From Lysobacter luteus (GTDB lineage: Bacteria > Pseudomonadota > Gammaproteobacteria > Xanthomonadales > Xanthomonadaceae), in NCBI RefSeq assembly GCF_907164845.1, contig NZ_OU015430.1:610001-674000 (forward strand): a stretch of 64,000 nt of DNA, given 5' to 3'. Below are positions 21,246-31,798 of the stretch, piece by piece. Positions within the stretch are counted from its first letter, which is position 1. The number at the start of each line of letters is the position of its first letter. Both the position numbers and the translations under genes were made by a program. The notes below the pieces were generated by a model, which saw nothing but the letters and a program-made list of their open reading frames with translations, ran no database searches and was not told where the DNA came from.

Positions 21246-22106
21246 ATGATCCGCAGCATGACCGCCTTCGCCAGCGGCGAGCGCGCGACGCAATGGGGCA
21301 CGCTCGGGTGCGAGCTGCGTTCGGTCAACCATCGCTTCCTCGAGATCGGGGTGCGCCTGCATGACGACCTGCGCGCGCTGGAGCCGGTGCTGCGCGAGCG
21401 TGTCACGGCACGGATCAGCCGCGGCAAGCTCGACCTGACCCTGCGCCTGCGTGCGCCGGAAGGCGAGGGTGGCCTGCACGTCAACCTGGTCCGCCTGCGC
21501 GAGCTCAGTGACCTGGCGATCGACCTGGACCCGCGCTTCCCCGGCCTGCATACCGAGTTCACCCAGCTGCTGCAGTTCCCCGGGGTGCTGCAGGCGCCGT
21601 CGACCGACCCCGACGCGCTCAAGGCCGAGGCGCTCGCGCTGCTGGACGAGGTGCTCGACGAATTCGTTGCCGCACGCGAACGCGAGGGCGCGAAACTGGC
21701 AGCCGCGATCAACGAGCGCGTGGACGGCGTCGCCCGCATCGCCGCCGACGTGCGCGGCCTGATGCCGGCGATCCGCGAAGGCCAGCGCATCAAGCTGCAG
21801 GCCCGCCTGGCCGACCTGGCCCAGCCGGCCGACCCCGGTCGACTCGAGCAGGAGCTGGTGATCTGGCTGCAGAAGCTCGATGTCGACGAGGAGCTCGACC
21901 GGCTCGATTCCCATGTCGCCGAGGCGCGCCGCGTGCTCACGCTGCGCGAGGCCGTCGGCCGCCGGCTCGACTTCCTGCTGCAGGAGTTCAACCGCGAGGC
22001 CAACACCCTCGGCTCGAAGTCGGTGGACGCACGCAGCTCGGGCGCGGCGGTGGAGCTCAAGGTGCTGATCGACCAGGTCCGCGAACAAGTGCAGAACATC
22101 GAATGA
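21246..22106 (+). CDS. yicC: YicC/YloC family endoribonuclease
   Basis: Member of the YicC-like family, recently recognised as endoribonucleases affecting mRNA and sRNA stability. The 286-residue protein starts with the signature [12 protein letters not shown] and contains [12 protein letters not shown] near residue 27 and [13 protein letters not shown] near 253, the two conserved ends of the family. It is followed immediately by gmk, whose first ATG overlaps the yicC stop. It lies opposite rph, a frequent neighbour. Confidence 0.93.
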   Translation: MIRSMTAFASGERATQWGTLGCELRSVNHRFLEIGVRLHDDLRALEPVLRERVTARISRGKLDLTLRLRAPEGEGGLHVNLVRLRELSDLAIDLDPRFPGLHTEFTQLLQFPGVLQAPSTDPDALKAEALALLDEVLDEFVAAREREGAKLAAAINERVDGVARIAADVRGLMPAIREGQRIKLQARLADLAQPADPGRLEQELVIWLQKLDVDEELDRLDSHVAEARRVLTLREAVGRRLDFLLQEFNREANTLGSKSVDARSSGAAVELKVLIDQVREQVQNIE

Positions 22107-22729
22107 CCATGCGCGGAACGCTGTACATCGTCGCGGCGCCGTCGGGTGCGGGGAAATCGAGCATCGTCAACGCGGTGCTCGCGCGCGATCCCAACATCCG
22201 GCTGTCCATCTCGTTCACCTCGCGCGCGCCGCGCCCGGGCGAGCGGCATGCCGAGCACTACCATTTCGTCGATGCGGCCGAGTTCGAGCGCATGGTCGAG
22301 GCGGGTGACTTCTTCGAGCACGCCCGCGTCCACGGCGACTGGAAGGGCACCGCCCGCCAGTCGGTCGAGCCGCAACTGGCCAGCGGCAAGGACGTGTTGC
22401 TGGAGATCGACTGGCAGGGCGCGCGCCAGGTCCGGGCCAAGGTGCCCGGGGCGGTCAGTGTGTTCATCCTGCCGCCGTCGCGAGACGCGCTGGAACAGCG
22501 CATGCGGGTGCGCGGGCAGGACAGCGAGGAGGTCATCGCGCGGCGGCTGGCCGCCGCGCGCGAGGAGATGTCTCACTATGGCGAGTTCGACTACGTCATC
22601 GTCAACGAGCACTTCGCCACGGCGGTCGACGAGATGTGCGCGATCTTCACCGCCAGCCGGCTCCGCCGCGAGGCCCAGGTGGCCCGCCACGGCAGGCTGA
22701 TCAGCCTGCTGCTGGCCAACGACGCCTGA
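22103..22729 (+). CDS. gmk: Guanylate kinase
   Basis: Phosphorylates GMP to GDP using ATP. The 208-residue protein has the P-loop APSGAGKSS near residue 12, the GMP-binding [11 protein letters not shown] and HYHFVD stretches, and [11 protein letters not shown]. The start ATG at 22103 overlaps the yicC stop; a second ATG at 22109 would remove two residues. A 150-base gap with a likely promoter separates it from rpoZ, so gmk probably ends the yicC transcript or runs on into rpoZ. Confidence 0.97.
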   Translation: MTMRGTLYIVAAPSGAGKSSIVNAVLARDPNIRLSISFTSRAPRPGERHAEHYHFVDAAEFERMVEAGDFFEHARVHGDWKGTARQSVEPQLASGKDVLLEIDWQGARQVRAKVPGAVSVFILPPSRDALEQRMRVRGQDSEEVIARRLAAAREEMSHYGEFDYVIVNEHFATAVDEMCAIFTASRLRREAQVARHGRLISLLLANDA

Positions 22730-22804
22730 AGCGGCATTTGGCAGGAGTGGCGGAAGCGGCACTGCGCGCGGCGCCTGTAAGTCATTGATTGGACAAGTCG
22801 ATGC

Positions 22805-22834
22805 TTGCCTCTGGAGGCGGCGGTCGGCTACACT
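22805..22834 (+). promoter_or_regulatory. Putative rpoZ promoter
   Basis: TTGCCT (22805-22810) and TACACT (22829-22834) are separated by 18 bases and lie about 50 bases before the rpoZ start. The match to sigma-70 consensus is moderate. Confidence 0.42.
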
Positions 22835-22882
22835 CCCGTCCCCTTTGTGTACGCATCGACGGCCCCGGCCGCCAGGAGCCCC

Positions 22883-23182
22883 ATGGCCCGCATCACCGTA
22901 GAAGATTGCCTGGAAGTGGTCGACAACCGCTTCGAACTCGTAATGATGGCCGCCAAGCGCGCCCGCCAGCTGGCCAACGGCGTCGAGCCGCAGCTGGACA
23001 ACAGCGAGTCCAACGACAAGCCGACCGTGCTTGCCCTGCGCGAGATCGCCGCGCGCAAGATCGACACCGATTACGTGGACGCGGTCGAGAAGGCCGAGCG
23101 CGAGCGCAAGGAACGCGAGGCGCTGGAGTGGGCCGCCGCGGAAGTGGTTGCCGACGACGACCTGTCCAAGGGCGACGACTGA
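22883..23182 (+). CDS. rpoZ: RNA polymerase omega subunit
   Basis: Small subunit that helps assemble and stabilise RNA polymerase and contributes to ppGpp binding. The 99-residue protein begins [20 protein letters not shown] and contains [11 protein letters not shown] and [12 protein letters not shown], the omega core, with an acidic tail. CAGGAG lies before the ATG at 22883, which was chosen over an upstream open stretch on this basis. It precedes spoT, the same pairing as in Escherichia coli. Confidence 0.97.
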   Translation: MARITVEDCLEVVDNRFELVMMAAKRARQLANGVEPQLDNSESNDKPTVLALREIAARKIDTDYVDAVEKAERERKEREALEWAAAEVVADDDLSKGDD

Positions 23183-23206
23183 CCCGTCCCCCCACTGACG
23201 TGCCGC

Positions 23207-23238
23207 AGAGCCCCGCCAAGCGCGGGGCTCTTGGTTTC
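23207..23238 (+). terminator. Terminator after rpoZ
   Basis: AGAGCCCCGC and GCGGGGCTCT form a perfect ten-base-pair stem with a CAAGC loop, followed by TTGGTTT. It lies between rpoZ and spoT and may reduce read-through. Confidence 0.72.
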
Positions 23239-23292
23239 CGGACGCCTGCCCGCGCATTGCGCCGCGCCGCGCGGCGCGCGTAGATTGCCAGC

Positions 23293-25476
23293 ATGACCCC
23301 CGCCGAGCCCGCCTGTAGCCGTTTCGATGTACCGGTCGCCGACGACGCGGCCCTGCCCGAGTACGTCCGCGAGTTGGAGCAGGCCGCCGCCTATCTGACC
23401 GAGCCCCAGCGCGCGATGCTGCGCCGGGCCTGGGCGATCGGCGCCGCGGCGCATGCCGGGCAGACCCGCAAGTCCGGCGAGCCCTACATCACCCATCCGG
23501 TCGCGGTCGCCTGCGTGCTGGCCGAGCAGCGCCTGGACGTCGAGACACTGGTCGCGGCGATCCTGCACGACACGATCGAGGACACCCCGCTCACGCGCGA
23601 CTGCATCGCCGCGGAGTTCGGCGACACCGTGGCCGAACTGGTCGACGGGGTCACCAAGCTCGACAAGCTCCACTTTCGCGACCGCCAGGAAGCCGCAGCC
23701 GAGAGCTTCCGCAAGATGCTGCTGGCGATGTCGCGCGACCTGCGCGTCATCCTGATCAAGCTCGCCGACCGCCTGCACAACATGCGTACGCTCGGCGCCA
23801 AGAACGCCGAGTCGCGTGCCCGCATCGCCCGCGAGACCCTGGAGATCTACGCGCCCATCGCCCAGCGCCTGGGCATGAACCTGATCAAGGCCGAGCTGCA
23901 GGACCTGGGCTTCCGCGCGCTGTATCCATGGCGCCACGCCGTACTTGAAAAACGCATCCGCACCCAGCCGGTGGTGCGCCGCGAAGCACTGGTCCAGATC
24001 GAGGCCAACCTTGCCCAGCGGCTGGCCAAGGAGAAGCTGCCGCACCGCCTGATCAGCCGGGTGAAATCGCCGTGGAGCATCTACACCAAGATGCACGCCG
24101 AGCACAAAAGCTTCGCCCAGGTGATGGACGTGTTCGGGTTCCGGGTCGTGCTGCGCAGCGTCGCCGACTGCTACCACGCGCTCGGCGTGGTGCACGCCAC
24201 CTACAAGCCGCTGGACGCGCGCTTCCGCGACTTCATCGCGATCCCGAAGGCGAACGGTTACCAGTCCCTGCACACGGTGCTGTTCGGACCCTACGGCTCG
24301 CCGGTCGAGGTCCAGCTGCGCACCGAGGAGATGGACCTGATTGCCGAGAAGGGCATCGCCGCGCACTGGTCCTACAAGGACGGCACCGAAGGCCCCAACA
24401 GTGCCCAGAGCCGCGCCCACAGCTGGATCAGCGGGCTGGTGGAGACCCAGCACGCGGCGGGCTCCTCGCTGGAGTTCCTCGAGAACGTCAAGGTCGACCT
24501 GTTCCCCGACGAGGTGTACCTGTTCAGCCCGAAGGGCGACATCATGTCGCTGCCGCGCAACGCCAGCGCGCTGGACTTCGCCTACGCCGTACACACCGAT
24601 GTCGGCAACCAGGCGGTTGCCGCCCGCGTGGACGGCAAGCTGGTGCCGCTGCGCACCCGGCTTGCCAACGGCCAGCGGGTCGAGATCATCACCGCGCGCT
24701 CGTCGATGCCCAAGCCGCAATGGCTCGAGTTCGTCGTTTCCGGCAAGGCCCGCACGTCGATCCGCCAGCAGCTCAAGCACATCGAGCACGAAGACGCGGT
24801 GCAGCTTGGCCATCGCATGCTCGACCGCGCGCTCGAAGCGCAGGGCACCTCGCTCGAGCGCGTGCCGGCCGAGCGGGTCGAAAGCTATCTGCACGAGCAC
24901 CGGTATCCGCGGCTGGAAGCGCTGCTGGCCGACATTGCCCTGGGCAACCGCATGCCCAGCCAAGTGGCGATGCTACTTGCGCGCGAGCCCGGCACGCGTG
25001 CCACCCCGGAGCGGTCCGGACCGGTGCCGCTGAGCAAGGACCGGATCCTGATCACCGGGACCGAGCGCGGCGTGATCACGTTCGCCAACTGCTGCCTGCC
25101 GGTGCCTGGCGACGAGATCATGGGCTACCACACCGCGGGCAAGGGGTTGGTGGTGCACCGGCTGGACTGTCCCAACATCACCGACTACCGCAAGTCGCCC
25201 GAACGCTGGGTGGCGGTGGGCTGGGACCGCAAGGTCAGCGGCGACTTCAGCGCCGCCCTGCGGATCGAGGTCGACAACCGGCCAGGCGCGCTGGCCCAGG
25301 TCGCCGCCGCGATCGCCGAGGCGGAATCCAACATCGACCGGGTCGAGTACCTCGAGCGCGACACCCACATCGCGGTACTGCGCTTCTCGATCGAGGTAGG
25401 CGACCGGCGCCACCTGGCCAACGTCATCCGCCGGGTTCGCCGGCTGGGCGTGGTGATGGGCGTCCAGCGCATCTGA
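23293..25476 (+). CDS. spoT: Bifunctional (p)ppGpp synthetase/hydrolase
   Basis: Makes and degrades the stringent-response alarmone (p)ppGpp. The 727-residue protein has the RelA/SpoT order: HD hydrolase domain (HDTIEDT near residue 94, intact), synthetase domain ([15 protein letters not shown] near 316), TGS domain ([15 protein letters not shown] near 407) and a C-terminal ACT domain ([18 protein letters not shown] near 658). Because the hydrolase HD is intact, SpoT rather than RelA is the better call. Position after rpoZ supports this. Confidence 0.95.
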   Translation: MTPAEPACSRFDVPVADDAALPEYVRELEQAAAYLTEPQRAMLRRAWAIGAAAHAGQTRKSGEPYITHPVAVACVLAEQRLDVETLVAAILHDTIEDTPLTRDCIAAEFGDTVAELVDGVTKLDKLHFRDRQEAAAESFRKMLLAMSRDLRVILIKLADRLHNMRTLGAKNAESRARIARETLEIYAPIAQRLGMNLIKAELQDLGFRALYPWRHAVLEKRIRTQPVVRREALVQIEANLAQRLAKEKLPHRLISRVKSPWSIYTKMHAEHKSFAQVMDVFGFRVVLRSVADCYHALGVVHATYKPLDARFRDFIAIPKANGYQSLHTVLFGPYGSPVEVQLRTEEMDLIAEKGIAAHWSYKDGTEGPNSAQSRAHSWISGLVETQHAAGSSLEFLENVKVDLFPDEVYLFSPKGDIMSLPRNASALDFAYAVHTDVGNQAVAARVDGKLVPLRTRLANGQRVEIITARSSMPKPQWLEFVVSGKARTSIRQQLKHIEHEDAVQLGHRMLDRALEAQGTSLERVPAERVESYLHEHRYPRLEALLADIALGNRMPSQVAMLLAREPGTRATPERSGPVPLSKDRILITGTERGVITFANCCLPVPGDEIMGYHTAGKGLVVHRLDCPNITDYRKSPERWVAVGWDRKVSGDFSAALRIEVDNRPGALAQVAAAIAEAESNIDRVEYLERDTHIAVLRFSIEVGDRRHLANVIRRVRRLGVVMGVQRI

Positions 25477-25482
25477 CCGTGC

Positions 25483-25503
25483 GGGCGGGCTGCTGGCCCG
25501 CCC
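25483..25503 (+). terminator. GC hairpin between spoT and ridA
   Basis: GGGCGGGC and GCCCGCCC form an eight-base-pair stem with a TGCTG loop a few bases after the spoT stop. There is no T-run, so it is a weak terminator candidate. Confidence 0.35.
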
Positions 25504-25551
25504 CCGGCGGCACTCCTACAATGCGGTTCCACGACGCCGCCAGGAGCCACC

Positions 25552-25965
25552 ATGTCCCGCACCCCGATCCAGACCGACCAGGCCCCCGCGGCGATCGGCC
25601 CGTATTCCCAGGCCGTCCGGATGGGCGACACGGTATTCCTGTCGGGCCAGATCCCGCTGGACCCTGCAACCGGCGAGATCGTCGGTGGCGACATCGAGGC
25701 GCAGGCGCGCCGGGCCTTCGACAACCTCAAGGCGGTGTGCGCGGCGGCCGGTGGCTCACTCGACGACGAGGTGGCGCGGCTCGGCCTTTACCTCACCGAC
25801 CTGGGGGACTTCGCCAAGGTCAATGCGGTGATGGCCGAGTATTTCGACGCCCCGTACCCGGCGCGTTCGACCATCCAGGTCTCGGCGCTTCCGAAGGGGG
25901 CGGCCTTCGAGGTCGACGCGATCCTGGTCCTCGCAAACGCGTCCACCGCACACCGGGCCGGCTAG
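25552..25965 (+). CDS. ridA: RidA family reactive-intermediate deaminase
   Basis: Hydrolyses reactive enamine/imine intermediates such as 2-aminoacrylate, protecting PLP enzymes. The 137-residue protein contains [26 protein letters not shown], and [24 protein letters not shown], where the Arg and Glu of the active site are present. CAGGAG precedes the ATG. TACAAT 30-40 bases upstream may be a -10 box. It lies between spoT and recG. Confidence 0.96.
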   Translation: MSRTPIQTDQAPAAIGPYSQAVRMGDTVFLSGQIPLDPATGEIVGGDIEAQARRAFDNLKAVCAAAGGSLDDEVARLGLYLTDLGDFAKVNAVMAEYFDAPYPARSTIQVSALPKGAAFEVDAILVLANASTAHRAG

Positions 25966-25972
25966 ACCCGGC

Positions 25973-28126
25973 TTGGCCAGGCGCGCCGCCCGCCCCGCAC
26001 CCGCCCTGGCGGCGGTCGGCGATACCGCGCTGACCGCGCTGGCGGGCTGCGGCCCGAAGGTGGCCGAGAAGCTCGCCGCGCGCGGCCTGGCCTGCCTGCA
26101 GGACTTGTGGCTGCAGTTGCCACGGCAGTACGAAGACCGCACCCGGCTGACCCCGATCCGGGCGCTGCAGCCGGGCGTGGCCGCGCAGGTCGAAGGCAGG
26201 GTCGAAGCGGTCGAACGCGGGTTCCGTTACCGGCCGCTGCTGCGGGTGGCGGTCTGCGACGACTCGCAGGGGACGCTGGTGCTGCGCTTCTTCCATTTCC
26301 GTTCGGCGCAGGTCAACCAGTTCCAGCCGGGCGTCCGGATCCGCTGCTACGGCACGCCGCGGCCCGGCCAGAACGGGCTGGAGATCGTCCACCCCAGCTA
26401 TCGCATTCTCGATGATGCCGAGGGGGACGCGCTCGGCGACCGGCTCGACCCGGTGTACCCGGCCATCGAGGGTATCGGCCCGGCTGCGCTGCGACGGCTG
26501 ATCGGGCTCGCGCTCGACCGCCTTCCCGAGGACGGCACGCTGGAGCTGCTGCCGCCGCACGTGCTCGCCTCCATGCAGTTGCCGCCATTGCGCGAAGCAC
26601 TGCTCACCGTGCACCGCCCGTCGCGCGATGCCGACGTCGCGCAACTGCTCGAGGGGCGCCACCCGGCGCAGCGTCGGCTGGTGCTGGAGGAGCTGCTCGC
26701 GCACCACCTGAGCCTTCGCCGCCAGCGCATCGCCCAGCAGGCGCATGCCGCGCCGGTCCTGCACGACGACACGCTGGCGGCGCGCCTGCGTGCATCGCTG
26801 CCGTTCTCACTGACCGGCGCCCAACAGCGCGTGTTCGGTGAAATCCTGGCAGACCTCGCGCAGCCGTCGCCCATGTTGCGCCTGGTGCAGGGCGACGTCG
26901 GCAGCGGCAAGACCGTGGTGGCCGCGCTGGCAGCGATGCTGGCCGTCGCCCACGGCCGACAGGCCGCGCTGATGGCACCCACCGAACTGCTGGCCGAGCA
27001 GCACCTGGCCAACCTGCGCGGCTGGCTGGAACCGCTCGGCGTGCAGGTCGCCTGGCTTGCCGGCAAGGTGACCGGACGGGCGCGCGCGAAGGTGCTCGAA
27101 GCGGTGGCAAGTGGCCAGGCCCAGGTGGTGCTTGGCACCCATGCGCTGATGCAGGAAGGCGTCGCGTTTCGCGACCTGGCCCTCGCGATCGTCGACGAGC
27201 AGCACCGCTTCGGCGTGCACCAGCGCCTGGCACTGCGCGACAAGGGGGGTGGGGGCGAGATCGGCGCGGGCGCCACCGTGCCGCACCAGCTGGTGATGAC
27301 CGCGACGCCGATTCCGCGGACCTTGGCAATGTCGGCCTACGCCGACCTGGACGTGTCCGCGATCGACGAACTGCCGCCCGGCCGCACGCCGGTCCAAACG
27401 GTGGCGTTGAGCGCCGAGCGACGCCCCGAGCTGGTGGAGCGTATCCGTGCGGCGTGCGCGGAGGGCCGGCAGGCCTACTGGGTCTGCACCCTGATCGACG
27501 ACCCCGAGGAGAACGACCGCCCCGGGGCGACGATGCGGATCGAGGCACAGGCCGCCCAGACCACCTTCGAGACCCTGTCGGCGCAACTGCCGGGGCTTCG
27601 GGTCGGACTGGTCCATGGCCGCATGAAGGCCGCCGAGAAACAGGCGACGATGGCCGCCTTCAAGGCCGGCGCGATCGGCTTGCTGGTCGCTACCACGGTG
27701 ATCGAGGTTGGCGTGGACGTGCCCAACGCCTCGCTCATGATCATCGAGAACGCAGAGCGGCTCGGCCTGGCCCAGTTGCACCAGTTGCGCGGGCGGGTGG
27801 GGCGGGGCAGCGCGGCGTCGAGTTGCGTCCTGCTGTACCGGTCGCCGCTGTCGCAGCTGGCGCGGCAACGGCTCGAGACCATGCGCGAGACCAGCGACGG
27901 CTTCCTGATCGCCGAACGCGATCTCGAACTGCGCGGCCCGGGTGAGCTGCTGGGTACGCGGCAGACCGGCCTGGCCGGCTTCCGCCTGGCCGACCTCGCG
28001 CGCGATGCCGACCTGCTGCCCCAGGTCCATTCCATCGGCGAGCGCCTGCTGGCCGAATCGCCAACGGTGGCCGATGCGATCGTCGCGCGGTGGGTAGGCG
28101 GGGCGGTGCGCTATGCCGGCGCCTGA
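25973..28126 (+). CDS. recG: ATP-dependent DNA helicase RecG
   Basis: Branch-migrating helicase that remodels stalled forks and Holliday junctions. The 717-residue protein has the N-terminal wedge/OB domain (about 1-240), Walker A GDVGSGKTVV near residue 307, DEQHRF (the DExH motif II) near 406, TATPIPRTLAM near 439, and the C-terminal helicase motifs TTVIEVGVDVPNA and HQLRGRVGRG. The start is TTG at 25973, eight bases after the ridA stop; no better start is nearby, so the N-terminus is somewhat uncertain. Confidence 0.96.
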   Translation: MARRAARPAPALAAVGDTALTALAGCGPKVAEKLAARGLACLQDLWLQLPRQYEDRTRLTPIRALQPGVAAQVEGRVEAVERGFRYRPLLRVAVCDDSQGTLVLRFFHFRSAQVNQFQPGVRIRCYGTPRPGQNGLEIVHPSYRILDDAEGDALGDRLDPVYPAIEGIGPAALRRLIGLALDRLPEDGTLELLPPHVLASMQLPPLREALLTVHRPSRDADVAQLLEGRHPAQRRLVLEELLAHHLSLRRQRIAQQAHAAPVLHDDTLAARLRASLPFSLTGAQQRVFGEILADLAQPSPMLRLVQGDVGSGKTVVAALAAMLAVAHGRQAALMAPTELLAEQHLANLRGWLEPLGVQVAWLAGKVTGRARAKVLEAVASGQAQVVLGTHALMQEGVAFRDLALAIVDEQHRFGVHQRLALRDKGGGGEIGAGATVPHQLVMTATPIPRTLAMSAYADLDVSAIDELPPGRTPVQTVALSAERRPELVERIRAACAEGRQAYWVCTLIDDPEENDRPGATMRIEAQAAQTTFETLSAQLPGLRVGLVHGRMKAAEKQATMAAFKAGAIGLLVATTVIEVGVDVPNASLMIIENAERLGLAQLHQLRGRVGRGSAASSCVLLYRSPLSQLARQRLETMRETSDGFLIAERDLELRGPGELLGTRQTGLAGFRLADLARDADLLPQVHSIGERLLAESPTVADAIVARWVGGAVRYAGA

Positions 28127-28159
28127 CGCGCGGGTCGGGGCTGCCGGCATAATCGGGCA

Positions 28160-29113
28160 ATGACCGACACGCCCCCCGACACCGATCGCATTCCGCTGCT
28201 TATCGACACCGACCCCGGCGTCGATGACGCGCTCGCCCTGCTGATGGCCTTCAACGATCCACGCCACGAGGTCGTCGGGCTGACGATCGCGGCCGGCAAT
28301 GTCGGGCTGCCGCATACCGTCGCCAACGCGCTCAAGCTGTGCGAAGTGGCCGGCGTGGACGTGCCGGTGTTTGCCGGATGCGCCACCCCGCTGCTGCACA
28401 TGGCCGAAGATGCCGGCTACGTACATGGCCGCGACGGCTTCGGCGACATCGGTTACACGCCGGCCGCGCGCCAGCCGGAGGGCGAGCACGCCGCGCTTGC
28501 GATCCTGCGACTGTCGCACGAGTTCGCCGGCCGCCTGCTGCTGGTCGCGCTGGGTCCGTTGACCAACCTCGCCCTCGCGCTCCGGCTCGATCCCGGCCTG
28601 CCTTCCCGCGTGGCACGGCTGGTGGTGATGGGCGGCGCGGTGACCGGGCGCGGCAACACCAGCGCCGTCGCCGAGTTCAACATCGGCTTCGACCCGGAAG
28701 CCGCCCACATCGTGTTCGACGCCTTCCCGAAGGTCGACCTGGCCGACTGGGAGGCGGTGATGGAGCACGGGTTCCCACACCGCGATGTCGAGCGCTGGCT
28801 GGCGTGCGGCCATCCCCGGGCGACGTTCTACGAGGAGATCTCGCGCAAGACCCGGCAGTGGGCGGGCGATAGCCGGGGCGATCGCTGGCATTCGGCCGAT
28901 GCGTTGGCGATGGCCTACGCGCTGGAGCCGTCGGCCGCGCTGGAGGTGGTCGAACGGCCCCTGGCGGTGGAGCTGGCCGGCCACCACAGCCGCGGCGCAA
29001 CAGTGGTGGACTGGCAGCGCCGCGGCGGCTCACCCGACAATGCCGCGATCCTGATGCGCTACGACCAGGCCCGGTTCGAGGCCCGCATCGAGGCCGCGCT
29101 GGCGGCGCGTTAG
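28160..29113 (+). CDS. Nucleoside hydrolase (inosine-uridine preferring family)
   Basis: Cleaves the N-glycosidic bond of ribonucleosides for salvage. The 317-residue protein carries the calcium-binding signature DTDPGVDDALALL near residue 16, LVALGPLTNLALAL, MGGAV near 157, and AEFNIGFDPEAA with the later aspartate cluster. Base preference cannot be read from the sequence. It follows recG by 33 bases in the same direction. Confidence 0.93.
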   Translation: MTDTPPDTDRIPLLIDTDPGVDDALALLMAFNDPRHEVVGLTIAAGNVGLPHTVANALKLCEVAGVDVPVFAGCATPLLHMAEDAGYVHGRDGFGDIGYTPAARQPEGEHAALAILRLSHEFAGRLLLVALGPLTNLALALRLDPGLPSRVARLVVMGGAVTGRGNTSAVAEFNIGFDPEAAHIVFDAFPKVDLADWEAVMEHGFPHRDVERWLACGHPRATFYEEISRKTRQWAGDSRGDRWHSADALAMAYALEPSAALEVVERPLAVELAGHHSRGATVVDWQRRGGSPDNAAILMRYDQARFEARIEAALAAR

Positions 29114-29130
29114 TCGTGCGCACAACGGGC

Positions 29131-29160
29131 TTGCGTCGCTCCCGGAACGGCCGCTATACT
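29131..29160 (+). promoter_or_regulatory. Putative rpmE2 promoter
   Basis: TTGCGT (29131-29136) and TATACT (29155-29160) are 18 bases apart and sit about 35 bases before the L31 start. Good sigma-70-type match. No Zur-like dyad was recognised here. Confidence 0.58.
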
Positions 29161-29194
29161 GCCGCGCTTCCCTCCGCATAATTGGTGAGTGCCA

Positions 29195-29437
29195 ATGAAA
29201 GCCGGCATCCATCCTGAATACCGCGAAGTCGTGTTCCAGGACGTGACCAGCGACTTCCAGTTCCTGACCCGCTCGACCCTTGGCAGCAAGGAGTCGGTCA
29301 AGTGGGAGGACGGCAACGAGTACCCGTTGATCAAGGTCGACATCTCGTCGGCGTCGCACCCGTTCTACACGGGCAAGCACAAGATCATGGATACCGGCGG
29401 TCGCGTGGACAAGTTCCGCAAGCGCTACGCCAAGTAA
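29195..29437 (+). CDS. rpmE2: 50S ribosomal protein L31 type B
   Basis: An 80-residue ribosomal protein of the zinc-independent L31 B form. It begins [16 protein letters not shown] and ends with KFRKRYAK. It contains no cysteine at all, whereas type A L31 holds zinc with a Cys motif. ATG 29195 was preferred to the GTG two codons upstream. In many bacteria type B is the zinc-starvation paralogue; no regulatory site for this was seen here. Confidence 0.95.
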   Translation: MKAGIHPEYREVVFQDVTSDFQFLTRSTLGSKESVKWEDGNEYPLIKVDISSASHPFYTGKHKIMDTGGRVDKFRKRYAK

Positions 29438-29458
29438 GCGCAGACGCAAGCTGCATCC

Positions 29459-29491
29459 ACGACGGTCGCCGCGAGGCGGCCGTCGTCGTTT
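29459..29491 (+). terminator. Terminator after rpmE2
   Basis: ACGACGGTCGCC and GGCGGCCGTCGT form a 12-pair stem (one wobble pair) with a GCGAG loop, followed by CGTTT. The rest of the 248-base gap before gltA holds only a GATAAT at 29593-29598 that could be a -10 box; no matching -35 was seen. Confidence 0.65.
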
Positions 29492-29685
29492 CCGCCGCCC
29501 GGCCTTTGCGGGGAGGGCCGTGCCCCGGCCCGGCCTCCGCGGGAACGCTGTGTTGCGTCGTGCACCGGGGACCATGCGGTACGGCACTGTGCGATAATTG
29601 GGAGATCGCGGTGCGGTCCGCGTTCTTGTCCATCCCCCCTCCGTCCCCGACCGGTTCGCGGACGTGCAGACATGAGGAGTGCTTC

Positions 29686-30984
29686 GTGTCCGAAACATCT
29701 TCCAGCGCCCAGGCGACCCTTTCCGTCGGTGACAGCAGCGTCGAGCTGCCGGTCCAGCGTCCCACCATCGGCGCACCGTGCATCGACATCGGCAAGCTGC
29801 CCAAGGCCACCGGCCACTTCACCTACGACCCGGGCTTCACCGCGACGGCGAGCTGCAAGTCGGCAATCACCTACATCGACGGCGACGAGGGCGTGCTGCT
29901 GTACCGCGGCTACCCGATCGAACAGCTCGCCGAGCAGTCGAGCTTCCTCGAGGTGGCCTACCTGCTGATCAACGGCCAGCTGCCGGACCGCAACGAGTTC
30001 GCCTCGTTCGAGCACGAGGTCACGCATCACACGATGATGCACGAGGCCTTCAAGGGCTTCCTCGGCGGCTTCCGCCACGACGCCCACCCGATGGCGATGC
30101 TGGTCGGCATGCTCGGTTCGATGGCGAGCTTCTACCACAACGATCTCGACCTGGACGACCCGGAGCAGCGCCGCCTGGCCGCGATCCGCCTGATCGCCAA
30201 GGTGCCGACGATCGCCGCCGCCTGCTACCGCCACTCGGTCGGCTGGCCGCTGCGCTACCCGCGCAACAACCTCGACTACACCACGCGCTTCCTGCACATG
30301 CTGTACGAAGTGCCGAGCGAGCCGCTGGAGCTGAACCCGGTCGCCGCGAAAGCGATGGACCTGTTGTTCATCCTGCACGCCGACCATGAGCAGAATGCGT
30401 CGACCTCGACTGTGCGCCTGGTCGGCTCCACCGGTGCCAACCCGTACGTCTGCGTCGCCTCCGGCGTCGCGGCGCTCTGGGGACCTGCGCACGGTGGCGC
30501 CAACGAAGCCGTGCTCAAGATGCTCAACGAGATCGGCCGTCCGGAAAACGTGCAGTCGGCGATCGACAAGGCAAAGGACAAGGAGTCCGGCTTCCGCCTG
30601 ATGGGCTTCGGCCACCGCGTCTACAAGAACTACGACCCGCGCGCTGCGCTGGTGCGCAAGATGACCCACGAGGTGCTCGGCCAGCTCGGCGTGAACGATC
30701 CGCTGCTCGACGTGGCGATGAAGCTCGAGGAAGCCGCGCTGAAGGACGACTACTTCGTCCAGCGCAAGCTCTATCCGAACGTCGATTTCTACAGCGGCAT
30801 CATCTACAAGGCGCTCGGCATCCCGGTGGAGATGTTCACCGTGATGTTCGCCATTGCCCGGACCGCGGGCTGGGTCGCGCACTGGCTGGAGCAGCAGGAC
30901 GACCCGGAGAACAAGATCGGCCGTCCGCGGCAGATCTACACCGGCTCGCCCAAGCGCGATTACGTCGGTATCGACGGCCGCTGA
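29686..30984 (+). CDS. gltA: Citrate synthase (type II)
   Basis: Condenses oxaloacetate and acetyl-CoA to citrate, entering the TCA cycle. The 432-residue length and N-terminal extension are those of the hexameric, NADH-sensitive type. Catalytic residues are visible in [10 protein letters not shown] (His) and [13 protein letters not shown] (His), and in NVDFYSGI (Asp). The start is GTG 29686 with GAGGAG ten bases upstream. It stands alone, bounded by terminators. Confidence 0.96.
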   Translation: MSETSSSAQATLSVGDSSVELPVQRPTIGAPCIDIGKLPKATGHFTYDPGFTATASCKSAITYIDGDEGVLLYRGYPIEQLAEQSSFLEVAYLLINGQLPDRNEFASFEHEVTHHTMMHEAFKGFLGGFRHDAHPMAMLVGMLGSMASFYHNDLDLDDPEQRRLAAIRLIAKVPTIAAACYRHSVGWPLRYPRNNLDYTTRFLHMLYEVPSEPLELNPVAAKAMDLLFILHADHEQNASTSTVRLVGSTGANPYVCVASGVAALWGPAHGGANEAVLKMLNEIGRPENVQSAIDKAKDKESGFRLMGFGHRVYKNYDPRAALVRKMTHEVLGQLGVNDPLLDVAMKLEEAALKDDYFVQRKLYPNVDFYSGIIYKALGIPVEMFTVMFAIARTAGWVAHWLEQQDDPENKIGRPRQIYTGSPKRDYVGIDGR

Positions 30985-31009
30985 CCGCACGCGACACCCG
31001 GTACACGGA

Positions 31010-31037
31010 AACGCCCCGCACTGCGGGGCGTTTTTCG
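31010..31037 (+). terminator. gltA terminator
   Basis: ACGCCCCGCA and TGCGGGGCGT form a strong stem with a very short loop (a single C if all pairs form), followed directly by TTTT. Classic Rho-independent terminator 25 bases after the gltA stop. Confidence 0.85.
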
Positions 31038-31055
31038 TTTCGGGCCGTGCGCGCA

Positions 31056-31736
31056 TCAGCCGCCGTAGTCGTCGATCTCCTGCCGCGTCAGCAGCTCGCG
31101 CAGCTGCGTGGCGTTGGCGCGCTGCACCGGGCGCTCGTCGATCGCCGAGAGCGGCGCCTGCCTCAGCAGCAGGCAGGGCAGCACGGTCAGTTCGAACGCA
31201 AGGTCCTCGGCGGTGAACAACCACACCGGAAAGTCGCTGCTGCGCTCCCTGTCCAGCCGCAGGCGCCGCCCGCCGGCTTCGGCCGGGATGCCGCGCTCTT
31301 CGAGGAATCGCGGCACTGCGTCGGGATCGTCGCTGTGGACGAACAGCGTGACCGGGCTGCGCGCGTCGGCGGTGCCCTCCAGCACCGGTCCGACCAGCCG
31401 CGGATCGAACGGATCGAAGAAATCCAGGGCACGCAGCGCGGCTTCGCGCCGCCGGCGCAGCTCATCCTGGTGGTCGGGGCGGAACAGGCGCTGGTACTCG
31501 CGCAGCGCGTCCTCGATCTCACGGTTGCGCGGAAGCGAGGCGTCGTCGGAAATGCCGAGCCGCTGGGCAGCCTTGAGCTTGGCCTGGTGGTAGTCGCGCA
31601 GGCCGCCCTCGGCGATGAGGCGGGCGGCCTCGCCGGCGACCCGCTCACGGCGTTCACGGATGCGTGTCTGGGCATGGCGGGCATGGTGCCCCGCCATTTC
31701 CGCCTTGCCCTGGCTTGCCTGCTTGCGACGGGGCAT
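31056..31736 (-). CDS. Conserved protein of unknown function
   Basis: A 226-residue soluble protein that I cannot assign with confidence. The N-terminal 100 residues are strongly charged and helical, rich in Arg and Lys (RIRERRERVAGEAARL, LREYQRLFRPDHQDELRRRREAAL). The second half is mixed alpha/beta with PVTLFVHSDDPDAVPRFL and FPVWLFTAEDLAFELTVLPCLL. The basic helical half could suggest nucleic acid or ribosome contact, which is only inference. GGAGGT lies five bases before the ATG at 31736, deciding the start. It lies downstream of PBP1A on the same strand and converges on gltA. Confidence 0.72.
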   Translation of the reverse strand: MPRRKQASQGKAEMAGHHARHAQTRIRERRERVAGEAARLIAEGGLRDYHQAKLKAAQRLGISDDASLPRNREIEDALREYQRLFRPDHQDELRRRREAALRALDFFDPFDPRLVGPVLEGTADARSPVTLFVHSDDPDAVPRFLEERGIPAEAGGRRLRLDRERSSDFPVWLFTAEDLAFELTVLPCLLLRQAPLSAIDERPVQRANATQLRELLTRQEIDDYGG

Positions 31737-31798
31737 AGCGACCTCCATCCGGGTGGACAACATCGCGCCGGATGCCCGGCGCGTCCACGCTAGCACGC

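Noticed and set aside
20426-23257. Minus-strand frame of 943 codons ending in rph
   Set aside because: Only the last 250 codons are RNase PH. The upstream part is antisense to yicC, gmk and rpoZ.
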